Assembly: GCA_964057225.1 (NCBI GenBank)
Contig: OZ059896.1
Span: 15,884,501 to 15,948,500 of the forward strand
Length of the DNA stretch: 64,000 bases
Direction of reading: 5' to 3'
DNA from: Auanema rhodensis
Lineage: Eukaryota > Nematoda > Chromadorea > Rhabditida > Rhabditidae
Made by a program: the position numbers and the translations under genes
Notes under the pieces: model-generated
The model's database searches: none
What the model was told of the DNA's origin: nothing
Seen by the model: the letters and a program-made list of their open reading frames with translations, nothing else
Part shown: positions 39,246 through 53,107 of the stretch, in pieces
Layout of the letters: each line of letters starts with the position of its first letter
How positions within the stretch are numbered: the first letter of the stretch is position 1

Positions 39246-42200
39246 CTATAGATCGTCCGCTACGCTGGAATGATAATCATCCAAAGAATCATCCCGACTT
39301 CTCATAGTTGACAGGAACATAGGTTGGAGACGCGATCGTTCGCGTGTTTCGCATACATCCCTCCATATAGTACAAGAAGCACCTCCGCTGAAATGTAGAA
39401 TATTATATGAGGTATTCCAATTTCAAAGAACCAAATACCTTACACCACGAGTAAGTAGTTCTTCACGAGTTACATATTCAAGTATATCATGTTTTGTATA
39501 ATGCTCCGCCAGAATTACTGCGATCGAATGATCATCAACCTCCAGGGATTTCAACCATTGTACCATATCTTTTTGAGCTCTGAAAATAGAGAATTAGACA
39601 AGTTCCAATCAAATGTACTTTACTTATTTAGATCAGAATAACAGAATCGCGGGAGTTCATTCCTACAGTTGGAGCTTTGTCCCATAGGTGGATAAGTATT
39701 TCGCCATATATTGATGTCATGAATATACTGCACTCTACTAACTGCTGACTTAAGTTGCTGATTCAACTCCTTTTCTACACTAAATAATCTGAAGAGAGAT
39801 AGTTAGTAATTAGATGTCATCAGGAAAATAAGTAAACAAACCTCTCCCTAAGAATATCATTTTCTGTTTGGAGATCTCGCAATGCTCGAAGTTCCTCATA
39901 TCGTTCTTTAATCTCTAATCGAACGATCGGAGATGCAGGTCGACTATCACTGTTTTCATTCTAAAAATATAATTATAGATAACAATTATTAAATATAAAT
40001 TACTTAAAATATGTTAATTAACAGTAATTTAAAAAGTCTGCGAAGTTAATTAGAATTTTACGTCAATATCACATAAGTAGTTCATTTATAAATAGAAAGA
40101 GAAAGAAACGGTTGTATATAATAACAAAAAAAAGGATTAAAGATATTCAAAACTTTCAAAATTCAAAACATCAGCAACTATTGGGAATCACAAAAAAAAG
40201 CTACTTACGTCAGATGGTCCTGATTCCTTTGAAATGGATGCTCTATGATCAATGGTATTTTGAGCTGTTCCAGGTGAAGAGCTTGGAATATCTTCAGCCT
40301 ACAGCGGTATTAATAGGTTTCAAATATTAAATGAAATCACTTACATGTAGCAACACAGAAAGATCGGGGCTTAAAATAGAAAGAGCTGTCTGTACAGCTC
40401 CATTAATGAGATTAGAAAGAGCGAATATCCAATGAGGTTTGATATCCAACTGCCGCAAAACTGGTTGCATGGAGTCGTGAAAGTCGTAAAAGGCTACATT
40501 AATCTGAACAAAAATATCTATTCATTAAAAAAAAATAGATTTGTACCTGTGAAATCTTGCTTGAATCATAGTCAAGAGAGCATCTGATATTATCAAGAGC
40601 TTCTTGAATGATTTTATTATCCTTTTTAATCAAAAATTCACGAATCCCCATAAGTAGGGTATTAAGCATAACAGGAGTAACCTATATTTGCAGAAATTAG
40701 AAATAGTTCAGTTGAAATAAGACATACCACAAGTTCATCATTACCCAATGAAACCAACAATCTCTTATGCCAAGTTCCAATAATTTGCTCTCTATACTCA
40801 ATCATGAATCGTGCAAGTGTATGACGCCGTTCAGAATCTTTTTGAAGCATGAAGAACCTGAAAAAAAATTCAAAAACATTAGAAAATTTTAAAAGCTAAA
40901 GAAACCTGTTTGTATTGGAACTTTCGTCACTTATAGTTCTATTTAACAATGATGGAGCAACCATTGGACTCGTAGTAGGAGAAGCAACAAGTTGCGGATG
41001 TGTATTATCGTCAATGATAGGGCTAGATGGCTGACTAAGATGAAAACCTGGATGAGAGCTGATATTAGCCCCAGCACTAGCTGGGGCATCTGATATGGGG
41101 CTACATGAATATGTCCGAATACGACTAGAAATTTCAAATTCGCAAAATACTTCTGTACAGGGTCAATACCTTTGATCTATGTTCAACCTGAGCTTTCTTT
41201 CCTCCTTTCCAGAACTTGGTGGAGCCGGTCCATCAATAGATGATCGTTCGGTAACACCCATTCCTCCAATATGAGAAGTTGATCGAAGCATCTCTACAAT
41301 ATTTAAAACCATTTTGAAAAACTTAAATAAATCTCCTACCACGCGATTGCTTCGTTGGATCCATATGTTTTTTATTAATCGAACCACTTCTCGTCCTAGA
41401 GATCCTGTATTATATTATAATTTTTTATGCTTTTCTGCTATCGTTTATATAATTAAAGTTAATAAAAATTAAAATAGATTAGTTTAGCATTAGAACGAAA
41501 GCAGAAAACAGAAGAAATATACAATTACAAACTTACGCATGATGTTGAAAGAAAGGATCTGCTAGTAGCTTTACAGCATTCGGTCGTTCTCTTGGATCGG
41601 GTTCGAAACAACTTAAAACAAAAAATGTTTACTTTGAATAAATTAAAAATGAATAAACACCTTTTTATGAAATGATCACATTTCTCGGACATTCCGTTCG
41701 GAATAGGCGGATGAGTCTTAAACATGCCTACTCGAAACATAGCTGCTTGAGGGTTTTGCATCTGAAACGGTATCCCACAAATATACGAACCCGGCATATT
41801 ATATCTATACCTCGACAAACGGTGGACGTCCCGTAGCCATTTCAACCATCGTACAACCAAAACTCCAAATATCAGCAGGAGCTCCATAACCACGCTGACC
41901 GTGATCTATGACTTCAGGAGCCATATATTGCAAAGTTCCTAAGAATAAGAAAATTTTGAAAAAGTATCTAGCAAGAGAACACTAACCTGTGAAAGTTTCA
42001 GTAACAGGATTCAATCCGGCAAGACGCTTACAGGTTCCAAAGTCACTGATTTTACAAACACCACTATACGTATTGACTAGAACATTGTCTCCTTTAATAT
42101 CACGATGTACTATCTTTTGTTCGTGCAAATATCTGAAAAGAATTGATGAAAAGATAAAAATAACAGATATATTACTTCAATCCTTCTAAAATTTGTTTTC

Positions 42201-45200
42201 CATACAGGACCATTGCAGGCTCATTCATTGGACCCCATTTTTTGCGAAGTAAACTGCTTAAAGATCCTCCGGGAACATGTTCCATGAAAATTAAAAATAT
42301 ATCATTCCCAGTATCTCTAAAAAAATAGAAACATTATATAAAATCAATGCTATTATGGAGAAATTCAAACCTGTGAGATATGTCACAACCTAAATATTGT
42401 ACAATGTTTTGATGACTTAATGTAGAATGCAGATTAATTTCTTCCATTAAAGGTTGTACCTAAAACAGTAGATTGTAGACAAATACAAGTTGGAAATAGC
42501 AGTTTTGAAGCTTACCTCTTCATCATATTTCACTTCAATTTCTTTTACAACAATTTGACGTTGAGTGCACATATCTCTAGCAGCATATACAGTACCATAG
42601 GTTCCTCGTCCCAAAACTAATCGCTCACCAGAATTATTGACTTCATATTCAAACTAAAAGCACAAGAATATATGCGTAAAGCTTAATTGACTGTACATAC
42701 ACTAATCTTTTCGCCGTCCAAATTTGATATTACCCGGCCTTGATTACCATCAGCGTCCGTGGTCATATCCACAAGGGACTTATACATTCTATAATGATTT
42801 AACATAAAACAGAAGTTACAAGAACAAACTGACTTTTGACTATGAGCGGATGAAGGAAAGATTAAATTGAAGTCATCAGAATTCTCATGAACATAGAGAT
42901 ATATAGATCTGTCATCACGCTTTGAAGCAGATACAGCCTTGATGTTTCCGGCGGTAAAATGCCATCGATGAATTCCTGAATATCACCATTAGAAAAAAAG
43001 AAAATGATACTAAAATAGGCATACCTGGTGGTGGTTTCTTTTGCTGACTGTTCTCGAGTACATGACTGAGAATGATGGAGCCTTCTGTTGTATTCATTGT
43101 CAAGTAAGAAGGTGTAAATTGCTGAGAATGAAAGGTATTTTAAATAATTCAAAACGATCTGAATTCACCTTATCATATTCAACGATGAGAACAGGATAAC
43201 GAGCACAATCGATGTCCTGATCAGCCTCAGTAGCTTCCATGAAAAACTCAGTCCAGAAAAGGAATTGTTGTTTCTCCTTCTCAACAGGACTAATAGTAGC
43301 AGCACATCGGTTAATCAACTTGATATTCTCCATTGTTGACTTCAAAAACCTTAAGATGCATGATGAAATACAAATAAAGATATATAAAAACTTACCAAAC
43401 TGGAGGTTTCAGCATTGCCATTTTCAAAGCAGCTTCACATGCTTTCTGATAATTTTCAGCCAGAACAGAAACTTCAAAATAAGTTGCAACATCCCAATAT
43501 TCAGTTAATTGATGAAGTGCTCCTTTTCTTCCCAACAGGGAATTTAAAACAACAGCTAAATATTATTATTTTCATTACAAATAATTGAAATAAGTTCATC
43601 ATACCAATTTGTTGCATTTCAGCATTACTTTCGAAATGTTCACCACTAGCACGTAAAAGTGTCGTTAAATTAATTCCACTGTACTCAAGAGGTGATAACT
43701 CAAACGCTTTTCGATACCTAAATTTAAATATTTTTAACAATAAAATATTTTAAACCCGTATTTTACCATTGGATGGCATTGTTTAATGATTCTCTATCCT
43801 CATAATTGCTTGCAATAAATTTATCCTTATAAATACGACCTAAATTGTTTGAATAAAGCAACATAGATTTCCGAAACAGGTTTACCGGCTAAGCATATGA
43901 CATCTGGACTTAACGTCTTTTTGTCAGAATTGGTGTTGATTATACTCATGACGCTGCTTAATGCTTTATCACGATCACCGGTTTGATTACGTCTAATTGT
44001 AAATACGAATTACTAAGAAACGTACAAAAATTCTTACCTGTTCAAAGCAAAAGCATATTGGTATCGGATCGCTTCAGCTTCAATGAGAGTACAGTCTTGG
44101 ATTTTGCTCAGATCATCAATCAATGAGATCATGCCACCATAATTTTGATGATCACTACAACATGAATTAATTGAAGTAAGAAAATATCTTAAAAAATATA
44201 CCGATAGGAAAGCATAAACTGATAAACAGTATCAACTGAGAGAACATCAGGGTTATCCAAGCGAGCTCTCATTTTATCGAGAAAATCGCTTGTTTCGGCA
44301 GATTCGGTAATTTCTCTGGCTTTTCTCAAATCGGATAAGAACTTTTCCCTCGAATGTGCACTAAAAGAAAAATAACTACATGTTAATGCTATAACTGTTT
44401 CTTACTTGGCCTCGACTTGAACATTTTTTAATGCTTGCTTTAAACGAGAACGGAAATTTATCAGTTTTCCAGAAGCATTTTTGATTGTGAAAGGGTCACC
44501 ATCAGAATCCTTTTTTGTCTGTAAGTATTTCATTAGTGCAAGTTTCTTTTAAAACACAGGGTAAAATAATTATAAAATTCATTTTAATCCGGAACAAGAT
44601 GAAAAACTTTTGTTTTAAGTTAATAAAAGATCAACAAAAATAATTGAGAATGTCATAAGGTAAACAGGGCAATAATCGAAAAATAAATAAACAAATAGAA
44701 AGCAACAAACCCTCTCGAAAGATTGAAGATGTGTATGTTCGGGAGTTGTCATATATACAATAGTTGGTAAATGAGCATGTGTTTTCTAAAGAAATATTAA
44801 ACTGCAAAAGCAATTCTTCTACATACTTTTAAAGCATCAATAATATGATATTCACTATCTGTCGAATAATAAGCTAAAATAATATTATAAGATTGACCCA
44901 TGCTTTCTCGTACTCCTGAAAAAAAACTTATGGTTAAATATTTGAAACAAAGAATATAATTAAACCTATGTGATAACATAAACTAGGCTGCTGTTGAGTT
45001 ACGGTTACATCAACCAAAGCTACATCGGCATTATAAAAAGTATCTAAGGTTTGTGTTTCCCCAAAATCTAATCGATCAAAGTTAATACGCTGTAAAAAAT
45101 GAAGCTTAGAGAAAGTTTTTAATTATAGAGCGTACCGTTAAATTTACGTTGGAAGAATCGGCTACTTTTTGTACGTCTTTTAATGCTAACTCTCGAACAT

Positions 45201-45512
45201 GCAAATTTTTTTGAACTTTTTGGTCAATTACAACAACAACTTGAAGCTTGCGTGAGCATGTTGGAGTCTAATAAGTATAATTAATGACAATAAAAAAAAT
45301 TAAAATATACCTGAATATCTTGTTGAGCTGTATTTGTTGTTAATCTATTATGTTGATATAGAGTAGATGAACGTGATTGTAAAGGTACAGGACACACCTT
45401 TAATAATAGGAAATAATTAAAGTAAATTGAAATGTTTACTCCTGTATGAATAAAAAAAATTTGAATATATACTTACGTCATAAGAAGTATCGCTTTTTAT
45501 TGAGTTAACCAT
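39246..45512 (-). CDS. nsy-1: Apoptosis signal-regulating kinase (ASK1/MAP3K5 type; nematode NSY-1)
   Basis: Some 20 or more short exons run from ATG 45512 ([12 protein letters not shown]) to TAG 39246-39248, about 1,300 residues. In order: the N-terminal thioredoxin-binding region ([21 protein letters not shown]); the central regulatory TPR-like domain ([58 protein letters not shown]); the PH-like domain ([30 protein letters not shown]); the kinase domain ([71 protein letters not shown]); then [15 protein letters not shown], a coiled coil ([19 protein letters not shown]) and a C-terminal SAM-like domain ([23 protein letters not shown]). ASK1 is a MAP3K that activates MKK/p38/JNK in stress and innate immunity, and in C. 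elegans AWC neuron asymmetry. The Cys of the human Trx-binding segment is not conserved (human VYCCDSS region; here [12 protein letters not shown]). Introns are mostly 42-60 bp. Confidence 0.95.
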
Positions 45513-46793
45513 AATTACACAACATTGGGCTAACTACCACCTAAATATTTGTAAGCAAAAATGAAACCTGACACGGAAATTGAAATGAAATCAATTGGTA
45601 AACAAATATTGAGGAATTGAAAATATTAAAGATGAAAAATTAAAGTATAAATATAGAAAAAAAAACAAGAAAAAATAAAGAAAAAACAGTAAAACGGTTG
45701 TGGAATTTCTTTGCAAACGGCATAAAGGACAACGTTATCGATTGGCGCTGTCCCTCTTTCCCGTGACTGACTCCAGCACTTGGACGTTCTCTATCCGCCA
45801 ACAATACAGAAAGATCCAAAAAAAGAAGAAGAAAGCTATAAGAGAGTTTTTTTTCTATCAAAGCTGACTGAAGAGGTTTGATTGACAACGTCTCATGTCA
45901 GTTGAATAGTTTTAAAGTTGAAAAGACTAGTGAAATGACTTATTTACATTCCTCGTTACTTATTTTTGATTAGACAAAAAGTGGAAAAGATAAAAAACTT
46001 TTAAAATTAAATATAAAAACTGAGAAATATATGAACGTAGATGAACAAAAAAAATTCTTCAAATTGTTAGTATATATGACATATTTTGATTGTTGTTTGT
46101 ATATTTTTAGAATACTATATAAACGATAAAATATTTTGTTACGGATTATCAAGAATAGTGTGTAGAATATAAGAATATGAAAATACATATTATAAATATT
46201 TTGTGTACATGTTTTAAAAACATTTTGCGTTATAAAGACCTTCTATTGTTATATTCTATGGATTGCTGGGAGAAAAAATTGAAAATAAGAGATTCAAATA
46301 TAATAATTATAATGATGGAAATTTTTTTTTAACGAGATCGCAGACGAATATTTGGAAAACATCAGCGACGACGATGGCTTGATTCTGATTCTGATACTTC
46401 TTTTCTGTTGTCGTGGTCGCGTTCTCCTTCCCTTTCTGACGATTCCTAGTTAATCGTACTCCTCTTACACCTCTACTCTCGTTCGTCAGACTCTGCTTAA
46501 TATGTTTCTCTTATTTTTGTAAAAAAAAATATAAAGAAAGGAACGCATTTTTCATTTTTTGAACTTCCGCTTAGATAGAAGAGGCGAAAAAAAACGTTGT
46601 TTTATAATTTTATTTTGTTCTTTTCGTTTTGGAATTCAAAAATGCTTGTCTATATACAGAGACGTCAAGCAGTTGAAATGGCTGTTTAATCAAGTTTAAG
46701 AAGGTGGATAGAATTTTCTCTCAAATCCTTGTCATCAGACTCCCTTCTCTCAGTTTTGGATCCAGTTCTTTCTGCCATTTGTGTCTCAACATA
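45513..46793. other. Divergent intergenic region (ASK1/NSY-1 and secreted protein promoters)
   Basis: 1.28 kb between oppositely oriented genes. It has a GC-richer segment at 45695-45800 just upstream of the kinase start and an Arg/Ser/Glu-encoding stretch on the minus strand at about 46369-46455. Neither could be linked to a gene. No known promoter motif was identified. Confidence 0.5.
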
Positions 46794-49700
46794 ATGTCAG
46801 GCATTATTATCATACTTTTCGTCATAATTTGCACAATATCTGGTAAGGTTTTTCCAGAATTTTTATAGTTGAATGTCGTCTCTATATATTTTTCATTATT
46901 TCTTCAGAATCTGCAATTGTACCAGAAATCACAACTTCTGACGTATTTAAGAGCTTATGCTTATATCCAGCCACTAATCCGACATTCTGCAAAAATGTTC
47001 CAACATATCCGGATCGTTCGCTCAGCAAGAAAGCTGTTTTGATACCATTACGCGAAGGTGTAAGTTCAAGCCTAATCTCTCTCACATTTTCTCATTTTCT
47101 CTAAAGTTAGTTGACTAAAAATTCTATTTTTCATCAAAAATATAAGTAGATCCTTATAAAGTTTAACGATTTTAGTAGTTAATATCAACAAGAAAAACTG
47201 AAAACAACCACTCGTCGTCAAATAAAAATGAAAAATGGTCAAACTCTCTCTCTCACCTTAACACACGCAAAGTCACCGACAATTATTTCCTACAAAACTT
47301 TTTTTTGTTCGAAAACAGGAGATTATCGTGACAAATTTGCTTGATTTTAACAAAAAATACATAATTTTTAACCTTCTATCGGCAATATTTTCAGACGGAC
47401 ATAGATCAGCAAATTCTGTTAATTGAGCAAAACGAGTTCTTTCCCGAAAACGGAAAAAAACAATATACTTATGATGAATGGACATCCAGACCTGTAAGAT
47501 GATGAAACAAGATGTGATGTTTATAGTTAATACCAAAATACTTTAGCCATCTATTTGGGACTGGATGAATAGTGATCCAAGCTATTTAACATTACCTTTA
47601 ATAGACCCAAGCGACTTTTTCAGTCAAACATCAACACAATCGAATCAACTTCGAGTCCATGAAATACGAAAACATCGTCATAAAAGAGCAGTAATTCATT
47701 TCTTTTTTTATTTTGTGAAATTTTAAAAATAAGAAGAAAAAAAAGTAAGGGAAAAATGTTTATTGTTTCAGAATCACATGAAATCGGATGACAATATAAA
47801 TCCAAGTGTTAGGTTTGTAAATTTCGAATCAAATGTCTTTCTGTCATGTCTTTTTCGTTAATATTTCATGTTTCAGCAACAGTTGGGGGTTCAGCTCTTC
47901 TGAATCGGATAGATCAGCTGATATAACAGAGGCAGGTTCCTATCCATTTACACAAAAAAATTAAGAAAAACAAGACTATAAATTGTCACCAATTTCAGTG
48001 GCCTACCGCTCCAAAACAGAAGCCTGTGCAAGAAAATGTTGTTCTTCCGAATCCGAATCAAAGCGGTTTGCTCAAAGACATAGGAGGAATAGGTATGTAT
48101 ATTTAACCTTTTCATTTAAATCTCTATCTACATCAAATGGCATTGATCAAACTTCAGGAGTTGGTTTTAATGTTGGAGTGGGTGTCCCGGGAAACGATCC
48201 TGTGGCTGTTGGAGCTCGGGTATGTAGTCATAAGCCAAAATTTCCGTTTCGTCAGTTTCTTCATTGAGTTGCTTTAGGTTGGAGTGGGATTGGGCGAATC
48301 CGGACTTGCAGGCAAGCTACCAATAGGCGAAAACATCTTTCCACGCCAGGTTGGTGGTGTTGATTGCAAACATCGTCTTCAAGACAAATAACTAAAAAAG
48401 GAGAAAAAAGAGTTTGGAAACAGGAAGAAATTGTTTTTAGATATAGAAATAAGATCCCTGTTCATTATTCCAATGACCATTTACTCTAAACATTTTGGCA
48501 AATTCTGAGAGATCTCATTTACAAAATGGAAGATTATCTCCAGAATAGATTGGATCAAACTTTTTTTTTAAATTCTCTACATGATATTCTCTCACATATT
48601 GCTTTCTAAATCGAATGGCTCTCACTCCCCCACCCCCACCCCCTCTCTCTCTATTTAACTATATTCATATAGTTTATATTATTTTACATGAATTGGGGGA
48701 ATGACAAACACACAAAACTGTATCTCTAATTCAAAATTATTGGCTTCAATCTGTAACAGTACCATATATATATATGGTTAAAAGACATCTGTGTAAATAT
48801 AACCAGAATACTCTTTTATAAAACCGTACCTCTGAAACAGATAGAAAGATAGAGAGAAAAGAAGAGGAAGATCTGATGAACGAATGTGTTGGATTCGACA
48901 CTAAAGAGGTTGATATAAGCGTATACGTGGCTGATGAAATAAAGAGAAAAATCGCAATCTGATATAGAAAAGGATACATAGAGCAGTTACATACAAATCA
49001 TCTATAATATATCTACTGCGTGTATCAACATGGTTCTAGTTGGTCTCGTTTTTGTGTTCTCTCTTTCTCTCTCTCTCTCCCACTCTCTCTTCCAGGTTAT
49101 CTGTTCATACTTCTGAATGAACACGAAGGCATATTAGAACTTTGCAATAGCTGCTCGATATACTATACAAATAAAATAAATCAATTTACTAAAAATGGAT
49201 AACTGTTTATGTGCACACACACACACACATGCTTATACCTTTTATGAATCATCATCTGCTGATTATATTCGCTTTTGAATAGTATCTTTTCTCTCTCATT
49301 ATAGTATATTATGTCTATTTTTCTAACATTTCATCTATATATCTCTATTTATATATATATTTATCTTAAAGTCAATTGTCCTCAAATCTACTAAATCTAT
49401 CCTATAATAATAACTTTTCAGATTTATTCGTTTTCAATTGAATCTCTCAATTTCTCTTGTCTCTTATCTCTCGTCTTCTGCTCTCTCACAGCATCATCAG
49501 CTTTTGCAACATTGTATTTTTTTTTTCTAGATATTTAGCATGCTCATGTTGCATTTCCTGGCGCAGAAAAAACTTGTTATGATCAAAGATTTATGAAGAG
49601 TATATGACTAACCTATTCACGAATTTATTGAAATTGTTATTGAGCTTGAGATTGATCATCAATCTCATTTTTCGTAATACCTTTTGATTATAATCTCCGA

Positions 49701-50412
49701 AATGCACGAACTCAATGGGCCCACTCGATCAGATTTAGGTGAAATCGATATGAAATACCTTAGCAAACATTGAAATTCTTGAAAATGAGCGAAAATGAAG
49801 TGGAAAGATTTTTAGAAAGTAATTGCGTGAAAAGGATTTTCAATAGCTAGTTTGTGTGTGTTAAGCAGCAGGGCGAAGGTAAGCTTTAACGTTACCTGCG
49901 GCACCACTACTTAGCACCTACATTAGCTTGTATAGGGTTGGGAACATTTCAGACAAAAAGGAAGAGAAATTGAATAGAAATGAGGAAGATATTGAGATAG
50001 AAAAGCTTTGTCATCATGGGTGTCTACGCAAAATATGCTCGAACTTTACGACGTAATGTTGAGCATGAGCTGCCAGATTGCCAGACTTGCTAGGATTATA
50101 TGCTTCTAGACTACGTGGACATTAATGCTCAGCACATCCGCTGTGACAACAAACAATAGAAATAGCTTTGTACACAGAAGCTGCACACTATAACGGCAGA
50201 TGAAATCTGAAGACGATTCAGAATGACTTAGTTACAACGTGAATGCATAAATAAGTTCATGGGAAATATCTAGACTCGTAGCCATCTGAAAAGGTCACAT
50301 CGAATTCGTTATCTAGATCATACATGGTCCTCCTCATTTTCTCTCCTCGCACATCACTTCATACATTCTTTGTTTCTCTATTTTTTTCTGATTCTGTCTC
50401 AATTTTTATTTC

Positions 50413-50467
<55 letters not shown>

Positions 50468-52122
50468 CTCTCCCCCCCTCTCTCTCACTCTCTCTCTCTC
50501 TCTCTTTCTCTTCATCTTTCTCTCTCTCATTTCATCTATCAAAGTTGTTCGCAACAAATACTCACACATCGAAATAGGCGAGATAGAAAATGAAATGTTT
50601 TAGATGAAAAGAGATGGTAAAAAGGGTATTATAGCCATATAATGAATTTCGTTATATTAAAGGTCGGACCAATTCGATGGGAACATTGATCAAAGACATG
50701 CCTTATCTGGCTCCATGACCAGGAAGGAGGAAGACACAATGGAAGGGACTGATAGGGGTGGCAGGTTAACAGATCGGGTAGACAGTTGCTTTAGTATTGC
50801 AGTAACAGGCTTGAGTGTGATAATTGAAACAATCGAAAAACAGTCAATTTTGAAAGTAAAAAAACAAAATTCAACTTCTTTTCTGACTGCTGCAATGTAA
50901 TCTTCCACAACCCATCACGAGTCCCTCGTAATACTTCAATACTCTTCGCTTTGAAACAGAGAGAAGTATTATGATTGGCTCGTGATGAATTGTGGAAGAG
51001 GAGCATGAGATGGATGCTACAGTTGTGGGAACAGATAGAGGACACACTGAGGATAGGCCGAGCAGATTTATATGAGCTGCTTGTTAGACAAGCTGAATAC
51101 ATATCTGATATGGCAAACTTGGAGATGAGACTGTTAGAGAATTAGATAATAAAGAGAAAAAGAGAGAGATTAAAAAAGAAACGACGAGGAGAAGCAGATG
51201 GAAAACGGGGGGAGGGCTGGGCATGAGCAGAATAAAACGTGGAGAGACCTATATGAAGAGATAGACGGATGGATGGCTGCTAAAAGGAATGGGAGGAGAA
51301 AAAGATAGAGAGAAAAAAGAAAGAGAGAGAAAGAATAAAAACAAGAGAAAAAGAGAAATAGCAAGAGAGAGGCAGAGAGAAAAAAGGCGAAAAGGGGGAG
51401 GGGTATGCTGTAAGAGGGTGGTGTAGAAGAGAATGATTGTCGACGTGTGGTCATTTATGACAATAATTCTTTATTAAAGTTGATCAGAATCCAAAAAGAA
51501 CAATTAATCAAAAGCGATATAATTTGTGTCTTTATATGGATAAAGAACAGGTGTGAAATACAGAAAATGTCGTTTTTTTCGTCAGATTTACCCCCTGTTT
51601 CTCCACCTCGCATATTGGTATTGGTAGTTTTGTACTATATTTCATTGTTCCTTCCCACGCTCCCCCCCCCCCCTCCCTTGATACACAGAATCAGCAAATA
51701 ATTTTTTAAATTTTCATTTATATAAAAGGAAATGATATGAGGTTATGAATTTTTCAAAATAACAATAAAATATTACATTTACATACGAGATAACGATTCA
51801 AAGAATAGAATCGACTACGTTATAGATCATTTCTTCAAAATTAGATAGAAAAGTTATGTACAAACTTTTCAGGGAGAACATCAGAGTTTGAATGATTATG
51901 ATGGAAACAAGTACTATATAATCCCGGATAAAGCTTCCAAATATCTTCAAGCTATTCGGGTAGGTTTTCATTTCATCCCTTCCTCGCTATTGATGTGTTT
52001 AGATTTTTAATCAAAATTGTATTTAAATTCATTTTCAGAGCGGACAACTAAATATTCCACATTATGCTCCTGAAAAAACTTTAATTGGTATTAATGGTGG
52101 AGTTGGAATTGGTGGCCGATAA
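46794..52122 (+). CDS. Secreted, Gly/Val-rich nematode protein with a furin-type site
   Basis: The ATG at 46794 gives a signal peptide (MSGIIIILFVIICTISES). The exons that follow encode VPEITTSDVFKSLCLYPATN with two Cys; KQYTYDEWTSRP; SIWDWMNSDPSYLTLPLIDP; and RVHEIRKHRHKRA, where R-H-K-R fits a proprotein convertase site. Then come SNSWGFSSSESDRSADITE, TEAWPTAPKQKPVQENVV and the Gly/Val core GIGVGFNVGVGVPGNDP...VGVGLGESG. From PIGENIFPRQ two ends are possible. Reading through gives VGGVDCKHRLQDK and a stop at 48391. Splicing over 3.5 kb to 51873 gives GEHQSLNDYDGNKYYIIPD... and LIGINGGVGIGGR, TAA 52120-52122. The second end repeats the Gly/Val theme and has good splice sites, so I treat it as genuine. 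One intron (47932-47998) appears to use a GC donor. The family is not recognised; the role is perhaps secreted or cuticle-associated (inference only). Confidence 0.7.
48392..51872. other. Large intron or intergenic stretch with CT and GA arrays
   Basis: About 3.5 kb between the two alternative 3' ends of the secreted-protein gene. It contains CT arrays (49064-49090, 50417-50531), a CA tract (49214-49228), a purine-rich GA block (about 51150-51390) and C-runs at 48626-48645 and 51661-51675. No exon is recognised. Confidence 0.5.
50417..50531. repeat. (CT)n microsatellite block
   Basis: About 45 bp of pure CT, then TTTCTTTCTCTCCCCCCCTC and more CT. The overlapping open frames are low-complexity Ser/Leu and were rejected as genes. 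Confidence 0.95.
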
Positions 52123-53107
52123 GCTGTGAATATATTACATATGCATTTAGTCTAATCAGACTGAATGAACAGCTAGCTTGTTCAAGCTTGTAACATTTAT
52201 TATAGAAGTTCAGTTTTTATAGCATTAACATTTTTAATATTATTATAATACTCAAAGAATCTTCGTTATATTCGCATTTATTTCTGGGCTCAGCTTTACT
52301 TTTTGCACCCTTGAACGCTTGGTAATGCTCATGCAGCTATTTCAAGCTTAATCCTGATACTAAAGTGTTAGTTTCGAGACAATGACACTAACAAAAAATT
52401 TTGTGAGGACAACAAATATAAAAAAGAGCCAATTTCTGCATTCATCACCATCATCATCACTCAATGGACAACTTTAACGTTTCTTAGTCGTCGCAATCTT
52501 TCTAATCTTCCCTCGCACTTTCAAACTCACTACTACTTTCGACTGAAACATACGAAAGACATCTTCAAGAAAATAAGATCTTATCGAGTTTTTCAGTTGC
52601 CCTATGATCGTATCTTTCAAAGTTTGTACATACTGTCGAGAAAACTGAAATTTTAAAATTTAACTTTAAAACATAGCAATGTTCTAGACTCTCTTTCTCT
52701 CTCTTAAATGTTTCTCTCTCTCAAAGCTTAAAATAAAAATTTGATAATGATTAGATATTAAAGTATATGTTTTAATATGAATAATGAATTAACTATTTAT
52801 AAAAATTAAAGAAATGAATTGAATTCAGATAGAACTTATTTGTACAGTTTATAAAGCATAATTGATTGGTATAGAGGATTTCGGTAGCACATAACTATCT
52901 GTTTTAATTGTCTGATATCATATCTAGAGTATAAAAATCATATGATACTACTAACTAAATGCTATTGAAGACGAACATCAAGAAAAACTAATAGCAGGCA
53001 AGTAGACAGACAGCCAGGCAGACAAAGTTATCATCACGGTAAACAGCCGACAGACAATACAGCGATTAGGTGTGTGATGATGGTAAGAATGAAGTCATTC
53101 ATTCAGT
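52123..53107. other. Convergent intergenic spacer
   Basis: Lies between the plus-strand secreted-protein gene and the minus-strand EGF-like gene and holds their 3' UTRs. AT-rich, with a small CT patch at 52690-52725 and a GCAGGCAAGTAGACAGACAG patch near 52995-53035. No gene is seen. Confidence 0.55.

Noticed and set aside
46369-46455. Minus-strand Arg/Ser/Glu stretch (SSEREGERDHDNRK ... SSHRRR) like the end of an SR-type protein
   Set aside because: An acceptor-like CTAG precedes it, but no upstream exon on that strand fits; left as a curiosity.
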